From the NCBI GenBank assembly GCA_021636625.1, contig JAJWLX010000030.1, positions 1 to 39,013 of the forward strand: a stretch of DNA of 39,013 nt, read 5' to 3'. The notes beneath the pieces were generated by a model. That model ran no database searches and was not told where the DNA came from. It was given only the letters and a program-made list of their open reading frames with translations. The stretch's first letter is position 1. Each line of letters begins with the position of its first letter. This DNA is from Prevotella sp. Lineage in GTDB: Bacteria; Bacteroidota; Bacteroidia; Bacteroidales; Bacteroidaceae. The translations under genes and the position numbers were made by a program. Of the stretch, positions 17,914 through 24,623 are shown one piece after another.

Positions 17914-17980
17914 TTTTATCTCCCTCACCCTCAAACATTTTCCCAAAATTTCTTGCTTCTTTCAGAAGAAAAGCGTATCT
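17860..17980 (+). repeat. Outer inverted repeat, right copy (terminator plus promoter module)
   Basis: Near-identical to the reverse complement of 3426-3545. Its downstream half also recurs at about 18698-18772 in the same orientation, so it is a dispersed module of which three copies are visible. Confidence 0.9.
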
Positions 17981-17983
17981 TTG
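17952..17983 (+). promoter_or_regulatory. Promoter in the repeat module, upstream of the small gene pair
   Basis: CTTG at 17952-17955, a 20-bp spacer and TATCTTTG at 17976-17983. Confidence 0.75.
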
Positions 17984-17987
17984 CAGA

Positions 17988-18046
17988 AGATTAGCTGCGC
18001 TCGGCAATTTGTAAGCAAGCTTACATTGCTCTCGCTGGCATAATCT
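17988..18046. repeat. 59-bp imperfect palindrome before the small gene pair
   Basis: AGATTA (17988-17993) and TAATCT (18041-18046) are the ends. Further partial pairing (GCTCGGCAA against TTGCTCTCGC) leads to a 16-bp core palindrome at 18010-18025 centred on AAGCTT. It lies between the promoter and the first gene, so it would be transcribed as a leader hairpin or act as an operator. Confidence 0.75.
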
Positions 18047-18088
18047 TTGCAGCACGAAAGTTGAATCATTAAAACAAGGAGGTAGAAT

Positions 18089-18232
18089 ATGGATTTATTT
18101 GATAGCAAAAGACAAGAAAGATTAGAGGCTGCAAGAAAGGCTTCTACTGCCAGTAAAGAAGCAGCACGTGCCTTTTTAATTAGGGCAGGAATTCTTTTAC
18201 CTAATGGTGAAGTTGCACCACATTTGAGATAA
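18089..18232 (+). CDS. Small protein of 47 residues, first gene of a two-gene unit
   Basis: A strong AAGGAGGT Shine-Dalgarno (18076-18083) precedes the ATG, rare in this window, and the frame reads MDLFDSKRQERLEAARKAS to a TAA at 18230-18232. It is charged and helical at the N-terminus and ends in AGILLPNGEVAPHLR. This resembles short Bacteroidota proteins ending in an AGI-x-G-x-L-x-YR-like tail that occur next to small partner genes. Four bases separate it from the next gene, so they are co-translated. A toxin-antitoxin or regulatory role is possible but not shown. Confidence 0.75.
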   Translation: MDLFDSKRQERLEAARKASTASKEAARAFLIRAGILLPNGEVAPHLR

Positions 18233-18236
18233 AGTT

Positions 18237-18536
18237 ATGAACAAGGAGAATCTTTCATCAGTAGCGTTACTCTCCAATGATGGAGATATGACTTCGTTTA
18301 GATATGGCAATAACAACATCCGATTTCGTTCTCCAAAATGCCTCAAACGATATACAGAGGTTAAGGAATGGGATAAGGGATATATTGTTGTTATGGCAGA
18401 TTATGAAGGTTTGGGCGAAACGGAAGAGTATATTGACCTTTTGCCCATATTGAAGAATCTGTATATCAATCCTGAGACTTTTCTCAAACCAATCAAGTCA
18501 GTAAAAATAGATTATCATGAAGGAAGAAGAGATTAA
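18237..18536 (+). CDS. Small conserved hypothetical protein (99 residues), partner of the 47-residue protein
   Basis: 99 residues, no signal peptide or membrane segment. The C-terminal half carries the recognisable stretch EWDKGYIVVMADYEGLG and EEYIDLLPILKNLYINPETF. This pattern is reminiscent of small single-domain proteins paired with DUF2442-like or toxin-antitoxin genes in Bacteroidota, but I cannot assign a family with confidence. It starts 4 bp after the preceding stop, so the two form one unit behind the promoter at 17952-17983 and the palindrome at 17988-18046. Confidence 0.75.
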   Translation: MNKENLSSVALLSNDGDMTSFRYGNNNIRFRSPKCLKRYTEVKEWDKGYIVVMADYEGLGETEEYIDLLPILKNLYINPETFLKPIKSVKIDYHEGRRD

Positions 18537-18598
18537 AATCGTGGCAGGAAATGAGCAATAATGGCTTTTATCATGGAGAATAATTTTTCGAAAAAATC

Positions 18599-18630
18599 TT
18601 TGGTATATTCCATATTTATTATTATCTTTG
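18599..18630 (+). promoter_or_regulatory. Orphan promoter before a short structured transcript
   Basis: TTTG (18599-18602), a 20-bp spacer and TATCTTTG (18623-18630) make a consensus promoter with no gene following on the plus strand. Confidence 0.75.
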
Positions 18631-18635
18631 CAGCG

Positions 18636-18700
18636 CAGTCCCGGTAAGGCCCTCTCCCAGATTATTCGATGCTGGTGATGACCCCGGGTTCTTTATTTCT
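18636..18700 (+). ncRNA. Candidate small RNA or leader fragment
   Basis: Downstream of the orphan promoter the sequence can fold with CCCGG (18640-18644) pairing to CCGGG (18684-18688) around an inner stem CCAG (18657-18660)/CTGG (18672-18675). It then runs into TTCTTTATTTC. The same TTCTTTATTT tail follows the hairpin in the greA leader near 33111. There is no open frame of note. No known RNA family is recognised. Confidence 0.45.
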
Positions 18701-18772
18701 TTTTATCTTCCTCACCCTCAAACATTTTCCAAAAAATCCTTGCTTCTTTCAGAAGAAAAGCGTATCTTTGCA
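18698..18772 (+). repeat. Third copy of the promoter module
   Basis: Repeats the downstream part of 17860-17980 and ends in CTTG (18739-18742), a 20-bp spacer and TATCTTTG (18763-18770), an intact promoter. Any transcript would run into the palindrome at 18818 and antisense to ATPase 3. Together with the short transcript upstream this accounts for most of the gene-free stretch 18537-18863. Confidence 0.85.
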
Positions 18773-18817
18773 AAAAAAGGATCACCTGCAAATGCGTGTG
18801 GGCTCGAATAGATGCCC

Positions 18818-18857
18818 CTACTTAAAATTTATGGCACATGTGCCACTTTTTTTAAGT
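18818..18857 (+). repeat. 40-bp palindromic direct repeat, downstream flank of ATPase 3
   Basis: Identical to 20119-20158 in the same orientation. The core GGCACATGTGCC is a perfect palindrome and the outer ACTTAAA/TTTAAGT arms also pair. It begins just past the ATPase stop on the minus strand and could terminate its transcript. Confidence 0.93.
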
Positions 18858-18863
18858 AGAAGC

Positions 18864-20117
18864 CTATTCTAATATATTTCGTTGCAAAAGAAAATCAAAC
18901 AAGCTTATGAACAAGATGCCTGCTTCATTGTGATGAGAAACAATATTGTCCTTTACTATGATTATCTTCTGGAAGTTATCTGAGATATGTTTTAGTGATG
19001 CAGATTCTTGTTCTATCTTTTCCTTATCAGGAAGAGCAAGGGCAGACTGGATGTAATAACGCTTAGAGCCATTGTTAACTACAAAATCTACTTCCAATTG
19101 CTTGCGCATCATTCCTTGTTGCGGTGTTCGGGTACGAGTTTCTACCATACCAACATCCACAAGATAGCCACGGCATCGTAATTCATTGTATATCACATTT
19201 TCCATGAGATGGGTTTCTTCTATTTGACGGAAATCCAGAAGGCTATTGCGCAGTCCTAAGTCTACGAAATAGTATTTAGACAATGTACCGATGTACTTTT
19301 TCCCCTTAATGTCATACCGCATCGCTTTCTCTATCAGGAAGGCTTCTTGCAAGAATCCCAAGTAATTGTCGATTGTTAACGGAGACAGGTCTGCATTGCT
19401 TACGCTCTTGAAAGTGTTGCTCAATTTATTCGGATTGCATGGTGAGCCTACCGATGATGCCATTACTTTAACAAGAGAGTCGAACTCCAAGTTTTTCTTG
19501 ACATTATTTCTGTCTATCAAATCTTTTAGATACACCGTAGTATAGAGATTACGCAGATAACTCACCTTCTTTTGCTGGGTATCCAAAGACAAGATTAAAG
19601 GCAAACTGCCATACGTAATATAATCTCGCCATGCATCTTCTTTGTTGCCATCGTAAGCCGATACATATTCTGAAAAAGACAGAGGGTAAATACGTATTTC
19701 ATCACCTCTTCCTCTGAACTCTGTGGCAATGTCGGAAGATAGAAACTTAGAATTGCTTCCTGTTACGTAGACATCCACATTGTCTATATGAAGAAGACTG
19801 TTCAAGGCTCCAACAAAGTTGTTTACCATTTGAACTTCATCCAATAGGACATAATGAATTTCAGAATCTTTGATGTTATCTTTAATATAGTGTAGCAGTT
19901 TCTTGGGGTCACAGTATTCATCGTTCAGTATATCATCCAAAGCCAGAGATATAATATGGTCTGGAGAAATGCCATCTGCCAGGAGATGATCTCTAAACAA
20001 CTTGAATAGAAGATATGATTTGCCACATCTTCTGATACCTGTAACTATCTTTATCAAGCCATTTTGTTTGCTTGATATGAGTTGGTTCAGATAATATTCG
20101 CGCTTAATTTCCTTCAT
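18864..20117 (-). CDS. ATPase 3: DUF4143-type AAA ATPase between two identical palindromes
   Basis: 417 residues. Walker A is GIRRCGKS at 27-34 and Walker B is YVLLDEVQM near 95. The DUF4143 part has ENVIYNELRCRGY, QLEVDFVV and RYYIQSA; the third motif has Gln where related proteins have ExK, so a nuclease-like site may be degenerate. It is an independent single-gene unit convergent with the small gene pair. The promoter lies 43 bp upstream and a 40-bp palindrome separates it from the start codon; the same 40 bp follows the stop. Function unknown; cytoplasmic. Confidence 0.9.
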   Translation of the reverse strand: MKEIKREYYLNQLISSKQNGLIKIVTGIRRCGKSYLLFKLFRDHLLADGISPDHIISLALDDILNDEYCDPKKLLHYIKDNIKDSEIHYVLLDEVQMVNNFVGALNSLLHIDNVDVYVTGSNSKFLSSDIATEFRGRGDEIRIYPLSFSEYVSAYDGNKEDAWRDYITYGSLPLILSLDTQQKKVSYLRNLYTTVYLKDLIDRNNVKKNLEFDSLVKVMASSVGSPCNPNKLSNTFKSVSNADLSPLTIDNYLGFLQEAFLIEKAMRYDIKGKKYIGTLSKYYFVDLGLRNSLLDFRQIEETHLMENVIYNELRCRGYLVDVGMVETRTRTPQQGMMRKQLEVDFVVNNGSKRYYIQSALALPDKEKIEQESASLKHISDNFQKIIIVKDNIVSHHNEAGILFISLFDFLLQRNILE

Positions 20118-20118
20118 G

Positions 20119-20158
20119 CTACTTAAAATTTATGGCACATGTGCCACTTTTTTTAAGT
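20119..20158 (+). repeat. 40-bp palindromic direct repeat, upstream flank of ATPase 3
   Basis: Same sequence as 18818-18857. It fills the space between the promoter and the ATPase ATG (20115-20117), the classic place for an autoregulatory operator or a leader hairpin. Confidence 0.93.
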
Positions 20159-20159
20159 G

Positions 20160-20191
20160 CAAAGATATGCGAAAGTAGAGTTCTAACCAAA
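20160..20191 (-). promoter_or_regulatory. Promoter of ATPase 3
   Basis: On the minus strand TTTG (20191-20188), a 20-bp spacer and TATCTTTG (20167-20160). Confidence 0.8.
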
Positions 20192-20215
20192 AATTTTTAG
20201 ATTTATTATACTAAT

Positions 20216-20270
20216 AAGGTGTATCCCCTAGCCTTTCATCATCGAAGGCTATAGAGGATACACCTTTTTT
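20216..20270. terminator. Terminator of the MFS gene
   Basis: AAGGTGTATCC (20216-20226) pairs with GGATACACCTT (20256-20266), followed by a T tract. The outer stem is the same as at 3498-3545 and 17860-17908, but the inner stem (TAGCC/GGCTA) differs. It would also work for the minus strand, where the MFS gene ends. Confidence 0.82.
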
Positions 20271-20297
20271 TATCATCTCAGCTGATAAGAAACGATA

Positions 20298-21506
20298 CTA
20301 TGAACGGATCTTGTAGCCGTGAATGCTGTAATACAAAATGTAGAGGAAGCAAGGGAGACAGAGCCAATATGCCTGCTGAGCACCTACTGCATCCTTCAAA
20401 CTGCCATAGAGCGTAGGAAGAACGGCTCCACCAAACATCGCCATGATGAGCAGGGAAGAACCAGACTTGGTAAACTTACCCAAATCTGCCATTGCCAATG
20501 GCCATAGGGCAGGCCACATCAGAGAACAACCCAATGCCATCAATGAGATGAAATAGATGGAAATCTCGGCTGGAGTAAGAACCACCAGCAAGGCTCCGGC
20601 AATTGCCAGGAACGAACAGAGCTTCAAGGCTACTGCCTGACTGATGTACTTAGGAATCAGAATGATACCGCAGATATAACCGATAACAATACCGATAGGA
20701 GCAATCCAGGCATAGTTAGCAGCACCCGGCAAACCCAGAGAATTGGCGTAATCTACCAATGTTCCGAGAGAAACCGTCTCAACACCTACATAAAGGAACA
20801 GCGCCAGACAGCCCAAAAGCAAGTGAGTGAACTGGAAGACAGAGGTCTTGGTTGCTGCATAAGTGCAGGCTGCAGATTCCTCCTCCTCTGATTCATCCTC
20901 TCCGGCAGCCTTCACCTCTGGTAACGGAGCCAGGAAAGCCAGAACACCCAAAGCCAGGAACGCTACGATGATAATCCAGAATGGCTTGGACAAATCCTCG
21001 ATTCCGATAAGATGCACATCCTTGCCCAACAGCCATACGATGAACATAGATGGGATTGGCCACGCCAACTTGTTGCAGATACCCATCATACTGATGCGCT
21101 TGGCTGCACTATCCAAAGGACCCAGAATGGTGATGTAAGGGTTGACAGATGCCTGAAGATAGGCATTGGCAGCACCACTTACAAAAGATGCAAGCAGGAA
21201 CAATGGGAAACTCTTCTCATCGGCAGAAAGGATGAAGAGATAGAATGCTGCTGCGAAGATGACAAACGACAGCGACATCGTCTTCTTGTAACCGATAGCC
21301 TTGATGGTGAGTCCGGCAGGATAACCGAAAATAAGGAACGGAATGAAGGTGGCTGCGATGATGAGATAAGAGGCAGCATTGGAAATACCCAGCGAACCCT
21401 GCAATACAGGCACCAGTAAGGAATTAATACCCAGGGCAAAGCCCAAAGAGAAAAACATGATTCCAATGAACGACAATGGAATCGCAAAACTTTTTGTTGG
21501 TTGCAT
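20298..21506 (-). CDS. FucP-family MFS sugar transporter
   Basis: 402 residues with about 12 hydrophobic segments. It belongs to the fucose/glucose-galactose:H+ symporter branch of the major facilitator superfamily, judged by NAYLQASVNPYITILGP and SLMWPALWPLAM. A charged central loop (EDESEEEES) separates the two six-helix halves. It moves a monosaccharide across the inner membrane. The sugar cannot be named from sequence alone. It is divergent from the SGNH esterase at 21631, with promoters of both packed into the 124-bp gap, so the two may serve the same substrate. Confidence 0.92.
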   Translation of the reverse strand: MQPTKSFAIPLSFIGIMFFSLGFALGINSLLVPVLQGSLGISNAASYLIIAATFIPFLIFGYPAGLTIKAIGYKKTMSLSFVIFAAAFYLFILSADEKSFPLFLLASFVSGAANAYLQASVNPYITILGPLDSAAKRISMMGICNKLAWPIPSMFIVWLLGKDVHLIGIEDLSKPFWIIIVAFLALGVLAFLAPLPEVKAAGEDESEEEESAACTYAATKTSVFQFTHLLLGCLALFLYVGVETVSLGTLVDYANSLGLPGAANYAWIAPIGIVIGYICGIILIPKYISQAVALKLCSFLAIAGALLVVLTPAEISIYFISLMALGCSLMWPALWPLAMADLGKFTKSGSSLLIMAMFGGAVLPTLYGSLKDAVGAQQAYWLCLPCFLYILYYSIHGYKIRS

Positions 21507-21535
21507 AGACTTATTATTTTAGTTAGAATTTTGGG

Positions 21536-21567
21536 CAAAGGTACAACTTTTCTCAATATTCTCCAAA
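21536..21567 (-). promoter_or_regulatory. Promoter of the MFS gene
   Basis: Minus strand TTTG (21567-21564), a 20-bp spacer, TACCTTTG (21543-21536). Confidence 0.82.
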
Positions 21568-21594
21568 GTTTTATGAAAAAAGTTTTTAAATTTC

Positions 21595-21625
21595 TTGGTT
21601 TTATTGCCTTTTCTATCTAACTTTG
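21595..21625 (+). promoter_or_regulatory. Promoter of the SGNH esterase, next to its start codon
   Basis: TTGG (21595-21598), a 19-bp spacer and TAACTTTG (21618-21625). The usual start of transcription would fall at about 21631, the first base of the ATG. Confidence 0.7.
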
Positions 21626-21630
21626 CACGT

Positions 21631-22827
21631 ATGATGAAAAGATTATTAGTTTTCTTAATGATGTTCTGTGCCCTATCAACTTATTCGCTGGCACAGAACT
21701 GGGTAGGCACCTGGGCCACAGCTCCGCAAACTGTAGTCAAATCATTTATGCCCTATAACAATTGCATGACTAACCGTTCGGTACGCCAGGTGGTAAAGGT
21801 TAGCATAGGAGGCGACGTGATCCGCCTCAAGTTGAGCAACATCTATTCGATGCAACCCGTAGAGATCCGATCTATCTACATCGCTCATGCCAAGGATTCC
21901 TCCGACATCGATGCCAAGACGGCGCAATACTTCAAGTTCGGCAACAGCTACAAGACCGTCATCCCTGCCGGCAAGCAGATAGTGAGCGATGCCCTGAAGT
22001 TCAATCTCAGGAATCTGGAGCGTGTAGCTATCACCATCAACTACACCTCGGCTCCCGAAATTCCAACCGTTCACATGGGTTCGCGCACCACCTCCTATAT
22101 CATGAAAGGTGTAACCAATGCCCACTCCAATTTTGCGAAGGCTTTCCGGGAGAACCACTGGTACAACATCAGCGGCATCGATGTCTATACGATGAGCAAC
22201 AACATGAGCGCCATCGCCATCATCGGAAATTCCATCACCGACGGAAAATGCTCTACTGACAATGCCCAGAACCGATGGCCCGACGTGATGTCGGAGATGC
22301 TGCAGCTGAAGCATAAAATAACCAATCAGGGTGTGCTGAACCTGGGCATCGGCAACAACCGCGTAACCGTACCGGGCGGATTCGGAGCCCTTGCCAAGGA
22401 ACGTTTCGACAGAGACATCCTGATGCAGAGCGGCGTCAAGAAGGTGGTGATCTTCGAGGGAGTCAACGACATCGGTGCAGCCAGGAGCGGCAGCAGCGAA
22501 ACCGTAGCCCGGCAGATCATCGAGAGCATCCAGGGAATGATGAAGAAGGCGAAAGCCCGGAAGATGAAAGTTTATCTGGGAACCATCACCCCTTTCAAGG
22601 GCGCAGGATATTATACCCACTTCCACGAAGCTGCCCGCCTCTATGTAAACGACTGGATCCGAAGTCAGGCGAAGAACGTGGATGGCATCCTGGATTTCGC
22701 CAAGCTGCTTCAAGATCCGAATGATGACAGAAGAATGAAGCGGGAATACGCCAGCAACGACTGGCTCCATCCTAACCCAACAGGCTATAAGGCGATGGGA
22801 ATCTATGCAGCAGACATTGTAAAATAG
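21631..22827 (+). CDS. Secreted SGNH/GDSL-family esterase
   Basis: 398 residues from the ATG at 21631 (a second ATG follows at 21634). A signal peptide covers residues 1-21 (SLAQ). An N-terminal beta-rich domain (NWVGTWATAPQ, typical of this family) precedes the hydrolase domain. Block I is GNSITDGK with nucleophile S201, block III is EGVNDIG and block V is DWLHPN with D377 and H380. Such enzymes often deacetylate plant polysaccharides or act as carbohydrate esterases; the exact substrate is unknown. It is divergent from a sugar MFS transporter, which supports a sugar role. The promoter is so close that the mRNA may be nearly leaderless. Confidence 0.9.
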   Translation: MMKRLLVFLMMFCALSTYSLAQNWVGTWATAPQTVVKSFMPYNNCMTNRSVRQVVKVSIGGDVIRLKLSNIYSMQPVEIRSIYIAHAKDSSDIDAKTAQYFKFGNSYKTVIPAGKQIVSDALKFNLRNLERVAITINYTSAPEIPTVHMGSRTTSYIMKGVTNAHSNFAKAFRENHWYNISGIDVYTMSNNMSAIAIIGNSITDGKCSTDNAQNRWPDVMSEMLQLKHKITNQGVLNLGIGNNRVTVPGGFGALAKERFDRDILMQSGVKKVVIFEGVNDIGAARSGSSETVARQIIESIQGMMKKAKARKMKVYLGTITPFKGAGYYTHFHEAARLYVNDWIRSQAKNVDGILDFAKLLQDPNDDRRMKREYASNDWLHPNPTGYKAMGIYAADIVK

Positions 22828-22844
22828 CCGATATAAAAAACAGC

Positions 22845-22874
22845 AAAAGCCGCCCGTATAAACAGGCGGCTTTT
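22845..22874. terminator. Bidirectional terminator between SGNH esterase and xpt
   Basis: AAAAGCCGCC (22845-22854) pairs with GGCGGCTTTT (22865-22874), loop of 10. A and T tracts on the two sides serve both convergent genes. Confidence 0.9.
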
Positions 22875-22896
22875 ACAATATATAATAATAGGTGTA

Positions 22897-23463
22897 TTAC
22901 TTCAAGACAATCTTGCAATCATCCAGGCTCTCTACTGTTGCGAGCGCCTCATAACGGATTCCCTCCTTGCGCAGGAAGTCACCACCATGCTGGAAAGCCT
23001 TCTCGATGATGAAGCCCATCGCCTCAATCTTGGCACCAGCCTTCTCGCAGAGATCCATCACACCCTTGGATGCGTTACCGTTGGCGAGGAAGTCATCGAT
23101 GAAGATCACGTGATCCTCTGGAGTCAGGTAGCTGTTGCTCACACAAACCGTATAGTCACGATCCTTGGTAAAAGAGTGAACCACCGAGGTAATCATACCC
23201 TCCATCGTCTTAGGCTGCTTTTTCTTGACGAAGACAACAGGAAGATTGGTCAGGTAACCCACCATGATGGCTGGAGCGATGCCCGAAGCCTCGATAGTAA
23301 CAATCTTGTTGTACTTGATGTCCTTGAAAAGGCGCACGAATTCCTTAGCCAGGTCCATCATCAGGATTGGGTCCATCTGATGATTTACGAAGCTATCTAC
23401 TTTTAAGATTCCACCAGGAAAGCAGCGGCCCTCCTGCATAATTCTTTCTTTCAGTAAATCCAT
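22897..23463 (-). CDS. xpt: Xanthine phosphoribosyltransferase
   Basis: 188 residues from the ATG at 23461-23463 (MDLLKERIMQEG), the usual length. The open frame runs further upstream but only through the promoter region. The PRPP-binding motif is VIFIDDFLANGNA and the substrate-side elements ASGIAPAIMVGY and VKKKQPKTM are typical of Xpt. It converts xanthine and PRPP to XMP in the cytoplasm. Nearby are an NCS2 nucleobase permease and guanine deaminase, which would bring in purine and produce xanthine. No purine riboswitch is seen in the leader. A TAATTTTG box (23500-23493, minus strand) lies just upstream. Confidence 0.94.
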   Translation of the reverse strand: MDLLKERIMQEGRCFPGGILKVDSFVNHQMDPILMMDLAKEFVRLFKDIKYNKIVTIEASGIAPAIMVGYLTNLPVVFVKKKQPKTMEGMITSVVHSFTKDRDYTVCVSNSYLTPEDHVIFIDDFLANGNASKGVMDLCEKAGAKIEAMGFIIEKAFQHGGDFLRKEGIRYEALATVESLDDCKIVLK

Positions 23464-23540
23464 TATGACTTGAACTTTTTGGTTATTGGGTGCAAAATTA
23501 CTACTTTTTTCGCAAACAAGAAAGTTTATCACCCAATAAT

Positions 23541-23571
23541 TTTGTTTTGTCTGCAATTTACCGTAATTTTG
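23541..23571 (+). promoter_or_regulatory. Promoter of the hydrolase-nucleotidase fusion gene
   Basis: TTTG (23541-23544), a 19-bp spacer, TAATTTTG (23564-23571). Confidence 0.78.
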
Positions 23572-23634
23572 CAGCAGAAATGAATAAGATGTTCAGGGAG
23601 CATGATATGATGCCCCCTATAAAACTATAAGAAT

Positions 23635-24621
23635 ATGAATCCATATATCAAACAATTCCCCGACCTCATGGCGGGCAAGAAAATCATGTATGTTCACGGT
23701 TTCCTCTCTTCTGCTCAGAGCGGCACCGTAAAGATGTTGCAGGAACTGATGCCGAATGCCACCCTCGTGGCTGAAGACATCCCGGTACATCCGGAAGAGG
23801 GCATAGAGATGCTGCAGAAGATGGCGGAGACAGAGAAGCCTGACCTCATCATCGGTACCTCGATGGGAGGCATGTATACCGAACTGCTGAAAGGATTCGA
23901 CCGCATCCTCGTAAACCCTGCCTTCAAGATGGGCGATACAATGAGCAGCATGACCGGCAAGCAGGAATTCCAGAACCCGAGAAAGGACGGAGTGAACGAA
24001 CTGATGGTTAACAAAGGCCTCATCAAAGAATACCGTGACTTTACCGAGCGTTGCTTCCAGGACATTACTCCCGAGGAACAGCAACGTGTTTACGGTCTCT
24101 TCGGCGATGCTGATCCGCTGGTTCATACCTTCGACCTCTTCCATGAGCACTATCCACTCGCCATCCCATTCCATGGCGAGCACCGACTTATCGACAAGGT
24201 AGCATTCCATTATCTCTGTCCAGTAATCCGATGGATTGACGACAAGCAGAACGGCAAGGAGCGCCCTATCGTATATATAGACTTCGATGCCCTGCACGAC
24301 AGTTACATGAAGGCAACCAGCTCGATGCACAAGGCTTACGAAATGCTGATAGAGCATTACAACGTATATATCGTAGCCCAAGCGCCTACCAACGACCATG
24401 AATATATGGCGAAGGTGCAGACCTGGGTAGAGGAATATCTCTCTACCCCAGCCTACAACCACATCATCTTCTGCAATCAGAAGAACCTGCTCTACGGCGA
24501 TTACTTCATCGACCCTCGCCCATGCGATGGTTTCATGGGTACAACGATAGAATACGGAAGCGATGAATTCAAGACTTTCGAGGAAATCATTACCTTCTTC
24601 GAAAGACTGGGAGGACAGTAA
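23635..24621 (+). CDS. YqiA-like alpha/beta hydrolase fused to a 5'-nucleotidase (NT5C-like) domain
   Basis: 328 residues in two parts. Residues about 15-200 are a YqiA-type alpha/beta hydrolase: oxyanion-side YVHGFLSSAQSG, nucleophile elbow IGTSMGGMY, and GLFGDADPLV with HGEHRL giving the Asp and His. From about 212 the sequence IVYIDFDALHDSYMKA carries the DxD of a HAD phosphatase, followed by YNVYIVAQAPTNDHEY and an acidic end as in deoxyribonucleotidases of the NT5C group. The canonical Gly after DxD is Ala. The first part may be an esterase, the second may dephosphorylate a nucleotide, fitting the purine genes around it. Function of the fusion is unknown. Confidence 0.8.
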   Translation: MNPYIKQFPDLMAGKKIMYVHGFLSSAQSGTVKMLQELMPNATLVAEDIPVHPEEGIEMLQKMAETEKPDLIIGTSMGGMYTELLKGFDRILVNPAFKMGDTMSSMTGKQEFQNPRKDGVNELMVNKGLIKEYRDFTERCFQDITPEEQQRVYGLFGDADPLVHTFDLFHEHYPLAIPFHGEHRLIDKVAFHYLCPVIRWIDDKQNGKERPIVYIDFDALHDSYMKATSSMHKAYEMLIEHYNVYIVAQAPTNDHEYMAKVQTWVEEYLSTPAYNHIIFCNQKNLLYGDYFIDPRPCDGFMGTTIEYGSDEFKTFEEIITFFERLGGQ

Positions 24622-24623
24622 TC

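Noticed and set aside
18669..18872. Plus-strand open frame of 67 codons
   Set aside because: It covers the promoter module and the 40-bp palindrome and overlaps the end of ATPase 3; no coding signal.
22897..23556. Longer xpt start upstream of 23463
   Set aside because: The extension passes through the promoter box and does not resemble Xpt; the family starts with MDLLKxRI-type sequence.
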